Below, one piece after another: positions 35,808 through 43,173 of a stretch of 64,000 bases of DNA (position 1 is its first letter; each line of letters begins with the position of its first letter). The notes beneath the pieces are model-generated. The model was not told the origin of the DNA, searched no databases, and saw only the letters and a list, made by a program, of their open reading frames with translations. The DNA comes from UBA5536 sp964592595. Lineage in GTDB: Bacteria > Bacteroidota > Bacteroidia > Bacteroidales > F082. The stretch is taken from contig CAZQFH010000008.1 of the NCBI GenBank assembly GCA_964592595.1, positions 1-64,000 on the forward strand, given 5' to 3'. The position numbers and the translations under genes are program-made.

Positions 35808-35826
35808 ATTTAAAAAGATTCTAAAT
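35808..35826. promoter_or_regulatory. Operator-like palindrome upstream of ccoS/cbb3
   Basis: ATTTAAA-AAGAT-TCTAAAT: one mismatch from the ATTTAGA-N5-TCTAAAT motif. It lies 79 bases upstream of the ccoS start; a minus-strand TATTTTTG (35772-35765) between them could be the -7 element. Confidence 0.5.
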
Positions 35827-35905
35827 AACAAATCCTTTAGCCGCTTTAAAGGGCTAAGTTAAAATAAATAATGAAATTATTTTCTGAAAAACTTATCAAA
35901 ACAAA

Positions 35906-38290
35906 CTACTTCAGTTTCTTGCCAGCCATCCATCGCGTACTAATGGTAGCAAAAACAACAACTGAAACCGAACTTACAGGCATTAATATGGCAGCAAATA
36001 AAGGAGACAAAACGGCCATTACAGCAAAACTCAACCCAACTATATTATACAAAAACGAAATAAAAAAACTCAATCGCACAATACTAAAACTTGTTTTTGT
36101 AAATCGGATAAATTGATTCAGTTGTGCAAATTTTGAAGACTCAAGTATGGCATCGCAAGCCGGAGAAAAGCTAAACACATCATCTGCGATACTAATTCCG
36201 GTATTGCTAACTGCCAATGCTCCGGCATCATTTAATCCGTCGCCAATCATCAACACATTTTTACCGGATTTTTTCAATGATTCCACATAAGCCTTTTTGT
36301 CTGTTGGGCTTTGATTAAATTTCAAGATTGCCTCAGAACCAAAAACCGCTTGCAGATGTGCCTTTTCCGCCTCGTTATCACCCGAAAGCAAATGTAAATC
36401 ATAGTGGAGTTTTAGATCATTAATCACAATATCAAGACCTTCTCTATACACATTTTTTATACTGAAGTAGCCACATTGCTTTCCGGAAATACTTAGATAA
36501 ACCCTGCTCTCTTTGCTATCTGACTGCTCCGGTATGCCAAGCACAAACTGTCGTGACCCCAGGTTAAAACGCTCTCCTTCTATAAGTCCGGTTAATCCCA
36601 TTCCCGGAATTTCTTCATAGTGTGTTGCCTCATAGATTGGCTCAGCTTTAAGGTGCTCATAAAGTGAAGCACTCAAAGGATGGCTTGAATGCCGTACCAT
36701 TGATTTTACTTTATCCAGCATCTCAGCTGATAATTTTATTCCTTCAAATGCTACCGCCATTTTTCGGCTTAATGTAAGCGTACCCGTTTTATCAAAAACA
36801 AGAGTTGTTGTCTTATGTAATTGCTCAATCACTTCTGTTTGCTTCAGGTAAAATCCTTTGCGACCAAAAACCCGCATGGTATTTCCAAAAGTGAATGGAA
36901 TGGTGAGTGCCAATGCACACGGGCAAGCGATAATAAGCACTGAAGTAAACACATAAATAGCTGTGTTCAGATCATGAAATGACCAAAAGGCGAATGCCGA
37001 AAAGGCAATCACTAAAACAGCAATTGTGAAGTACTGACTGATGTTGTTGATATGATTATCAAGCGAATTGGAAGTTTGACGCGCATCCTTTTGATTCCAC
37101 AATTGTGTTAAATAACTCTGCTCCACTTCATTAACTACCTCAAGCTCAATAGAACTACCAACCTGCCGCCCGCCAGCATAGATAAAATCATCCTTTTGCT
37201 TTGGAACCGGAATTGATTCACCTGTAACAAAAGCATAGTCAATATTTCCTTTTCCTTTTATTAATCGGGCATCAGCCGGAACAAGTTCCTGATTTCGTAC
37301 CAAAATACGATCCCCTTTGTGGAGATTTTTTATCGGAATAATTTCTTCTCTGTCGCCATTTAATCGCGTGATTGCAACCGGAAAATACGACTTATAATCC
37401 CTCTCGAAAGAAAGTGCCTCGTAGGTTTTTCCCTGATACCATTTTCCAATCAGCAGGAAGAAAACCAAACCAGCCAAAGAATCCATATATCCAATACCAT
37501 TTCCGCTAAATACGGCATAACTGCTCTCGAAAAACAAAGCCATTATTCCAAGCGTAATCGGAATGTCGATGCTTATAATCTTATGCTTAAGCCCTTTAAA
37601 AGCTGTTAAAAAGTAATCGCTAGCACTATAAAATACCACAGGCAAAATCAAAATAAAACTTAGCCATCCAAAAACATCCTTAAAATCCTGCTCCAACAGA
37701 TCGCCTCCGGGCAGGTATTCAGGAAAGCTGTACATCATGATATTCATAAAACTAAAAGCCGCAATCCCAATCTTCACCAGTAGGTTCCTGCCTGCTTTGT
37801 TACTACCTTTTTTTTCGAGCTGATCCAGCGTAATCTCAGGAATATAATGGATAGCAGCAAGCAATTCAGCAATTTGTCGCAGGCTGATTTGATCATTTCG
37901 AAAAGTGATATAAACTTCCTTTTTAGGAAAATTTACTGCAGAATAGCTTATTGCAGGATTAAGGGTATCCAGGTGTTCAAGCAACCAAATGCATGAAGCA
38001 CAATGAATGGAGGGTACAAAAAATTTTACTTTTGAAATGTTGCCATCCGTGAAATCAAGTATTTGTTTTTTAAGTTCCTCATTATCCAAAAAAGCAAATT
38101 TATTACTTTGACTTTCTGTTTGTATACGGATTCCCGACATGGGTTGGATTTTGTAATATTCTCCCATATCCTTTTCATGCAAAATCTGATAAACCGTTTT
38201 ACATCCATGACAGCAAAAAGGTTTATCTTCCCAAATTACAGGATGTTTGCCACAATCGGCACCGCAATGTACACAAGCTTGACCGGGCAT
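35906..38290 (-). CDS. ccoI: Copper-translocating P-type ATPase of the cbb3 locus (CcoI/FixI)
   Basis: A membrane ATPase of about 794 residues that exports copper for cbb3 assembly. A Cys-rich N-terminal domain (CVHCGADCGKHP, FCCHGCKTVYQIL) precedes an HMA domain with CASC. Membrane CPC is in VLIIACPCALALTIPF, the phosphorylation site in VFDKTGTLTL, TGES in the actuator, and GDGLNDAGAL in the hinge. Start: the ATG at 38290 overlaps the upstream stop (TAATG), which is better than one 12 codons earlier inside the DUF3365 gene. Confidence 0.94.
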   Translation of the reverse strand: MPGQACVHCGADCGKHPVIWEDKPFCCHGCKTVYQILHEKDMGEYYKIQPMSGIRIQTESQSNKFAFLDNEELKKQILDFTDGNISKVKFFVPSIHCASCIWLLEHLDTLNPAISYSAVNFPKKEVYITFRNDQISLRQIAELLAAIHYIPEITLDQLEKKGSNKAGRNLLVKIGIAAFSFMNIMMYSFPEYLPGGDLLEQDFKDVFGWLSFILILPVVFYSASDYFLTAFKGLKHKIISIDIPITLGIMALFFESSYAVFSGNGIGYMDSLAGLVFFLLIGKWYQGKTYEALSFERDYKSYFPVAITRLNGDREEIIPIKNLHKGDRILVRNQELVPADARLIKGKGNIDYAFVTGESIPVPKQKDDFIYAGGRQVGSSIELEVVNEVEQSYLTQLWNQKDARQTSNSLDNHINNISQYFTIAVLVIAFSAFAFWSFHDLNTAIYVFTSVLIIACPCALALTIPFTFGNTMRVFGRKGFYLKQTEVIEQLHKTTTLVFDKTGTLTLSRKMAVAFEGIKLSAEMLDKVKSMVRHSSHPLSASLYEHLKAEPIYEATHYEEIPGMGLTGLIEGERFNLGSRQFVLGIPEQSDSKESRVYLSISGKQCGYFSIKNVYREGLDIVINDLKLHYDLHLLSGDNEAEKAHLQAVFGSEAILKFNQSPTDKKAYVESLKKSGKNVLMIGDGLNDAGALAVSNTGISIADDVFSFSPACDAILESSKFAQLNQFIRFTKTSFSIVRLSFFISFLYNIVGLSFAVMAVLSPLFAAILMPVSSVSVVVFATISTRWMAGKKLK

Positions 38291-38940
38291 TAAAGCGCAA
38301 CTTTTGAGTTGAAACGGATTCGCCAAATGCCTCTTAAATCACCAACTTTATAATTCACAGCTTTTCCTTCAGGATATAAATCCCTAATCAATCTTAAATG
38401 CTCCGGGGCAATATCTTTTTCAACACTTCCGTGACATTGCAGACAATTATCGGCCAAAATAATCGGCTGTGCATACACCGAAAATCCATCAGCGTCCTGC
38501 ACTACCATATTCACTTGCGATAAATCAGCTACACTCAGTTTCGAGAAGGTTTCTAAAAGGCTGACTTCAAAAGCATCGGCTTCATTTAATGGATTTCTAT
38601 TTTTTAATGAAACACGCTTAATATCAACATTATACATAGTTGCCAATGAATCAGTAACCGGTAAGGCTGCGGTATTACAAAAACCAAGTGCATGTGGAAT
38701 GCCTCCCTCTTGAATAGCATTTTTCAGTTCCGAACTCAAAGCCATAAATGTTTCTTTCACAATTAGTTTGCCTTGCGAGCGAAAACCCTCCAGTGTTGTA
38801 TCTGAAACAGGTTTTAAAGCGAGTGTTTCGGCTTTGCTTTCCGAGTTTGTTTTTGATTGATCCATTGAAGAGCAAGCTGTTATCCAGACAAACAATTGTG
38901 CCAGAAAAAGAACTTTTGCGGTAAAGAGTAGTGCTTTCAT
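38290..38940 (-). CDS. DUF3365 heme-binding lipoprotein
   Basis: A 216-residue lipoprotein; lipobox ITAC (Cys23). The Tll0287-like domain contains NCLQCHGSVEKDI, a c-type heme motif, and the late YKVGDLRGIWRIRF segment typical of DUF3365. These domains are thought to sense or bind ligands through heme. It is translationally coupled to ccoI (TAATG overlap), suggesting a role in oxidase maturation or redox sensing; that is inferred. Confidence 0.87.
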   Translation of the reverse strand: MKALLFTAKVLFLAQLFVWITACSSMDQSKTNSESKAETLALKPVSDTTLEGFRSQGKLIVKETFMALSSELKNAIQEGGIPHALGFCNTAALPVTDSLATMYNVDIKRVSLKNRNPLNEADAFEVSLLETFSKLSVADLSQVNMVVQDADGFSVYAQPIILADNCLQCHGSVEKDIAPEHLRLIRDLYPEGKAVNYKVGDLRGIWRIRFNSKVAL

Positions 38941-38966
38941 AGGAAAATATTTTAACCTAAAGATAA

Positions 38967-39449
38967 TTAGTTTTGTGGTATCGGAATCTCTTCCTGACGT
39001 GCTGTTCTAACAGCCACCACCTTCCCCTCAAAGATAAGGTTTTTTCCGGCCATCGGATGATTAAAATCCATCGTAACCCTGTCTTTCATTTTGCGGATAA
39101 TCTTTCCGTAATGCCTGTTTCCTTCTTTATCCTCCATCGGAAAAACATGACCCACCTGAACTACTTCTTCATCAATTTGCCCGTCTTCCTCGGCAAAAGT
39201 AGTGAGTGGCAAATCAAAAATTGCACTTGGGTCGATGGGACCATAAGCCTGATCAGCTTTTGCATTGAAGTGAAAAGTATCTCCAGCTTGCAATCCTAAA
39301 AGGGAAATTTCGAAAATATCAATCAATAACCCATTACCAAAAAGAAATTCCTGTGGTTGATCTGCTGGAATCAGTTGCAGCACTTTTTTTGTTTCACGCT
39401 CGCTAACTGTATAATAGATACTGGCAACACTATTTTTTTTGATCTTCAT
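38967..39449 (-). CDS. slyD: SlyD-type FKBP peptidyl-prolyl isomerase
   Basis: A 160-residue cytosolic isomerase and chaperone. The FKBP half-strands (VASIYYTVSER, FGNGLLIDIFEISLLGLQAGD, TMDFNHPMAGKNLIFEGKVV) flank an IF (insert-in-flap) domain around QVGHVFPMEDKEGNRHYGKI. The His-rich metal tail of E. coli SlyD is absent. It lies between actE and the DUF3365 gene, separated from actE by a hairpin. Confidence 0.9.
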   Translation of the reverse strand: MKIKKNSVASIYYTVSERETKKVLQLIPADQPQEFLFGNGLLIDIFEISLLGLQAGDTFHFNAKADQAYGPIDPSAIFDLPLTTFAEEDGQIDEEVVQVGHVFPMEDKEGNRHYGKIIRKMKDRVTMDFNHPMAGKNLIFEGKVVAVRTARQEEIPIPQN

Positions 39450-39465
39450 AAGTTATAAGATAAGG

Positions 39466-39496
39466 AAAGCCCTCTGCATTTGCGGCAGAAGGCTTT
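39466..39496 (-). terminator. Hairpin after the act operon
   Basis: Arms AAAGCCCTCTGC (39466-39477) and GCAGAAGGCTTT (39485-39496) pair along 12 bases with one mismatch. On the minus strand the tail CCTTATCTTAT is moderately T-rich. It lies between actE and slyD and overlaps the slyD leader. Confidence 0.5.
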
Positions 39497-39522
39497 TCAT
39501 ATGATAAGGTCAATTAGCATTC

Positions 39523-40086
39523 TTATTTTGTGATACTGCGCACATAATTAATAATTTTCCATCTATTTTCAGGTCGTACTTGGCTGCCATGCGCTCCCAT
39601 CAATCCAGACACTGAACCCATGGTTATCACATGATAAATCTCGCCATCAGGTAAATCTTTTACACGACCATCGACCAGTGAAGATGGTTTTGCAGGAAAC
39701 AGTCCGCTGGTGTACAAATGTCCATCACCTAATCCAACATCGCCATGACAACTGATGCAATAAATGTCGTATTGCCTTTTTCCTTCAGCAATTACAGCTT
39801 CCGTTGCTTCAAGTGGATTGGTTAGTTCCAGTCCGGCTTTAATTTGCTCATCTGTTGATTTTGGCTTATATGGATAAGGCATATAACCCCGAGGAATAGT
39901 GCCTTCGGCTGGAGCCAGATTGGTATATCCATCAGCAAAAACCGGATTTGGTGTATAAGTTTCATAAGCCCGGGAATACTGCATATCAGGATAATAGGTA
40001 TATCCCGGATTATTTTGATCCTTATTGCAGGATGAAAAACCTGCAACGAACAACATCAGGATGAAAAAAGTTACTGAATTTTTCAT
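39523..40086 (-). CDS. actE: Alternative complex III subunit ActE (monoheme cytochrome c)
   Basis: A 187-residue periplasmic lipoprotein (lipobox FSSC) with one cytochrome c domain: CISCHGDVGLGDG and a distal Met in ITMGSVSGLMGAHG. The preceding YYPDMQYSRAYETYTPNP segment is typical of ActE. It probably passes electrons from ActA to the oxidases. ATG at 40086 is preferred to a TTG three codons upstream. It starts just after the actF stop. Confidence 0.93.
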   Translation of the reverse strand: MKNSVTFFILMLFVAGFSSCNKDQNNPGYTYYPDMQYSRAYETYTPNPVFADGYTNLAPAEGTIPRGYMPYPYKPKSTDEQIKAGLELTNPLEATEAVIAEGKRQYDIYCISCHGDVGLGDGHLYTSGLFPAKPSSLVDGRVKDLPDGEIYHVITMGSVSGLMGAHGSQVRPENRWKIINYVRSITK

Positions 40087-40091
40087 GACGA

Positions 40092-41270
40092 TCAATAATT
40101 TGTGTGATAGTGAAGACTTTCTTCGTAAAAGGGATGATTTTTGGGTACCAGTGGTGCTTTGCTTAAACCCCAGAATGTTACTAACATAAAGAGACCTATG
40201 AAACCAATGGTTAATCCAATTTCAAGGAAACCTATTCCAGCAGCTTCATGACCCACTGCACTGGGCATAATAAGCTGGTATAGATCGACCCAGTGCCCGA
40301 TAAAAATAAGCACTGCAACAGGAATAACCACCCAATAAACTCTTTTTGCATTACGAGGCATCATCAACAGGAATGGAATTGCAAAATTCACTATCAGATT
40401 AAAGTAAAATACCGTATCAAAATATTTAAGTCTTTCGTAGAAGTAGATTGTTTCCTCTGGGATATTGGCATACCAGATGAGCATATATTGCGAAAACCAA
40501 AGGTAAGCCCAGAAAATGCTCAAGCCGAACATATACTTACCCATATCGTGAATATGTTCTTCGTTCACATGTTTCATATAGCCCATACGCTGCAGCACAA
40601 AAACAAAAATCACAAGTACCGAAAAACCCGTAACAAGCATACTGCTAAATACATACCAGCCATACAAAGTACTGAACCAATGTGCATCAATCGACATCAG
40701 CCAGTCCCAGGAAGAAACCACGCTGGAAATTGCCAAAAACACCACATAAAATGCACTGTATTTTCTTAATCTGTTAAAATATTGAATATCTCCATTCATA
40801 TCAAGCTGCCGCGAAGTTTTGCGAATCAACCAGGCCAAGAGCACCCAACCAGTAAAAAATACAAAAAATCGAATATAAAAAAACGGCTGATTCAGGTAGG
40901 CTACTTTTTTAATCAAAATATGATCGAGATGATCTTCGTGAGTCCACTCAAACAGGTGATGCATGCCCCCTGCGAGGAATACAATCAGCATAATTATTCC
41001 TCCAACAGGGATAAACATGCTCATGGCTTCACCTACCCTTTGCATGCTAACCTGCCAACCCGATTCGGCAATGGCATGCACTGCAACGAAGAATAATCCA
41101 GTCAATCCCAAACTCACAAAATAGAAACTATTCAAATGCAGGTTAGCATATATTCTATCAGCTTCCAGTCCGGCGATCCATCCATACAGCAGCGCGAGTA
41201 AGCCGATGGCCACCATAGCGATACCTGCCATTTTAAGGTTTTTAGTTAGCTTAAAAGTTGTATTTTCCAT
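40092..41270 (-). CDS. actF: Alternative complex III subunit ActF (quinol-binding membrane subunit)
   Basis: A 392-residue NrfD-like membrane protein with ten helices; it pairs with ActC to form the membrane core of the complex. Typical parts include MHHLFEWTHEDHLDHI and SIDAHWFSTLYGWYVFSSM. It lies between actD and actE, 11 bases from actD. Confidence 0.93.
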   Translation of the reverse strand: MENTTFKLTKNLKMAGIAMVAIGLLALLYGWIAGLEADRIYANLHLNSFYFVSLGLTGLFFVAVHAIAESGWQVSMQRVGEAMSMFIPVGGIIMLIVFLAGGMHHLFEWTHEDHLDHILIKKVAYLNQPFFYIRFFVFFTGWVLLAWLIRKTSRQLDMNGDIQYFNRLRKYSAFYVVFLAISSVVSSWDWLMSIDAHWFSTLYGWYVFSSMLVTGFSVLVIFVFVLQRMGYMKHVNEEHIHDMGKYMFGLSIFWAYLWFSQYMLIWYANIPEETIYFYERLKYFDTVFYFNLIVNFAIPFLLMMPRNAKRVYWVVIPVAVLIFIGHWVDLYQLIMPSAVGHEAAGIGFLEIGLTIGFIGLFMLVTFWGLSKAPLVPKNHPFYEESLHYHTNY

Positions 41271-41281
41271 GGCTTAAAGTT

Positions 41282-41794
41282 CTATGCGTTGCGTTTTATA
41301 CCTTCGGCACCTGCTTCCAGCAGTGCCTTTTCAATTTGTTCTTGAGCTTCCTCATCCTTAAGATTCACAACTACCAGAAAGCGATCATCGGTAATGCGCT
41401 CATCATGGATAACAGTTTTTGCACCCGGCCCCAATTTGAAATAAATCAAAAAAGCAAATACCATCGAAAAGGCAGCAAAAAGCACTGCAAGTTCAAAAGT
41501 TACGGGGATAAAGGAAGGCACGGCGAAGAAAGGTTTACCACCAAAATTGAGGGGATAAGCTTTGGTGAAAACCCATGCTTGAAAGAAGAATCCAACAGCG
41601 GTACCAACAAAACCTCCCCAAAAAGCAACTCTGGTGAGTCGAGAACGCCTCATTCCCAATACAATATCTAATCCATGAACAGGAAATGGAGTGAGTACGT
41701 CAAGGACTTCCAATCCTTTCTCTTTCATTTGACGAATGCCTTTTAACAGCTCGTCTTCGTCATAGTAATACGCAGTGATATAATCTTTATTCAT
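41282..41794 (-). CDS. actD: Alternative complex III subunit ActD (DUF3341)
   Basis: A 170-residue protein with a soluble N-terminal domain (YDEDELLKGIRQMKEKGLEVLDVLTPFPVHGLD) and two membrane helices (about 58-78 and 98-118). DUF3341 is diagnostic for ActD. It overlaps actC by eight bases. Confidence 0.93.
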   Translation of the reverse strand: MNKDYITAYYYDEDELLKGIRQMKEKGLEVLDVLTPFPVHGLDIVLGMRRSRLTRVAFWGGFVGTAVGFFFQAWVFTKAYPLNFGGKPFFAVPSFIPVTFELAVLFAAFSMVFAFLIYFKLGPGAKTVIHDERITDDRFLVVVNLKDEEAQEQIEKALLEAGAEGIKRNA

Positions 41795-43157
41795 GATGGG
41801 CTGTTTTTTTATGATCTCCAGATGACTTTAATACACTCTTTACCTCAGCAATTGCAATAACGGGAAACACCCGAATGAAAAGCAAAAACAAAGTAAAGAA
41901 CAAACCGATCGTACCCACATACAAACCTACCTCAACAAGCGAAGGGCTATACATAACCCAACTTGAAGGCAGGAAGTCGCGGTGCAAAGAAGTTACAACA
42001 ATTACAAATCGTTCGAACCACATACCTATATTCACAAATATCGAAATGATAAAAGTGGCTACTAAACTTGTTCTGATTTTTTTGAACCAAAACAATTGAG
42101 GTGTGACCACATTACAGGTCATCATTATCCAATAGGCCCAAGCGTAAGGCCCGAAAGCCCTGTTCATAAAAGCATACTGCTCATATTCAACACCTGAATA
42201 CCAAGCCATAAAAAACTCTGTGATATAGGCGATCCCCACAATAGAACCCGTAAGGATAATTACCTTATTCATGGATTCAATATGGTTGACTGTTATATAT
42301 TCTTCGAGATTCAAAGCTTTACGCGCTACTATCAGTAGCGTAAGAACCATTGCAAATCCTGAAAAAACAGCACCTGAAACAAAGTAAGGAGGGAAAATTG
42401 TGGTGTGCCATCCGGGAATTACCGAAGTGGCAAAGTCGAAACTAACAATCGTATGAACCGAAAGCACCAGCGGAGCGGCCAAGCCAGCCAATATCAAACT
42501 TACCGTTTCGTGGCGTGACCAATGTTTTGAGGAACCTGTCCAGCCAAAGCTTAAAAAACCATAAATAGCTTTGCGAATTTTTGTTTTTGCTTTGTCGCGA
42601 ACTGTTCCCAGGTCAGGAATCAAACCTACATACCAAAAAATCAATGAAACAGCAAAATAAGTTGAAATAGCAAACACGTCCCACAACAATGGTGAGTTAA
42701 AGTTCACCCATAAATTTCTGGTATTTGGATAAGGGAAAATAAAGAAACCCAGCAAAAGTCGTCCCATGTGAATCAAGGGGAAAAAACCGGCGCAAGCAAT
42801 AGCAATAAGCGTCATAGCCTCAGCCGAGCGGTTAATACTAGTCCGCCATTTCTGACGGAAGAGCAACAAAATTGCTGAGATAAAAGTACCGGCATGGCCA
42901 ATACCAACCCACCAAACGAAATTAGTAATACCCCAGCCCCATCCAACGGTTTTATTTAAGCCCCAGGTGCCGATGCCATAATAAACGGTTTGGTAAGTGG
43001 CCCATGCACCAAAAAGCGCGGCTATTCCAGCCAGCGTGATTCCCAAATACCAATAAATGGAAGGTTTCCCTGCCATGGGAGCCAGGATATCCTTGGTAAC
43101 CTGGCTGTAGTTCTTCTCACCTCTGATGAGTGGTTCTCTGATCGGAGATACGTACAT
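41787..43157 (-). CDS. actC: Alternative complex III subunit ActC (NrfD family)
   Basis: A 456-residue integral protein with ten helices that binds quinol and forms a proton path in known complexes. Landmarks are GWGWGITNFVWWVGIGHAGTFISAILLL and SVHTIVSFDFATSVIPGWHTTIFPPYFVSGAVFSG (in parts), both conserved in NrfD/PsrC proteins. It overlaps actD and is 16 bases after actB. Confidence 0.94.
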   Translation of the reverse strand: MYVSPIREPLIRGEKNYSQVTKDILAPMAGKPSIYWYLGITLAGIAALFGAWATYQTVYYGIGTWGLNKTVGWGWGITNFVWWVGIGHAGTFISAILLLFRQKWRTSINRSAEAMTLIAIACAGFFPLIHMGRLLLGFFIFPYPNTRNLWVNFNSPLLWDVFAISTYFAVSLIFWYVGLIPDLGTVRDKAKTKIRKAIYGFLSFGWTGSSKHWSRHETVSLILAGLAAPLVLSVHTIVSFDFATSVIPGWHTTIFPPYFVSGAVFSGFAMVLTLLIVARKALNLEEYITVNHIESMNKVIILTGSIVGIAYITEFFMAWYSGVEYEQYAFMNRAFGPYAWAYWIMMTCNVVTPQLFWFKKIRTSLVATFIISIFVNIGMWFERFVIVVTSLHRDFLPSSWVMYSPSLVEVGLYVGTIGLFFTLFLLFIRVFPVIAIAEVKSVLKSSGDHKKTAHHE

Positions 43158-43173
43158 TCCTGTAAGATTTTAG

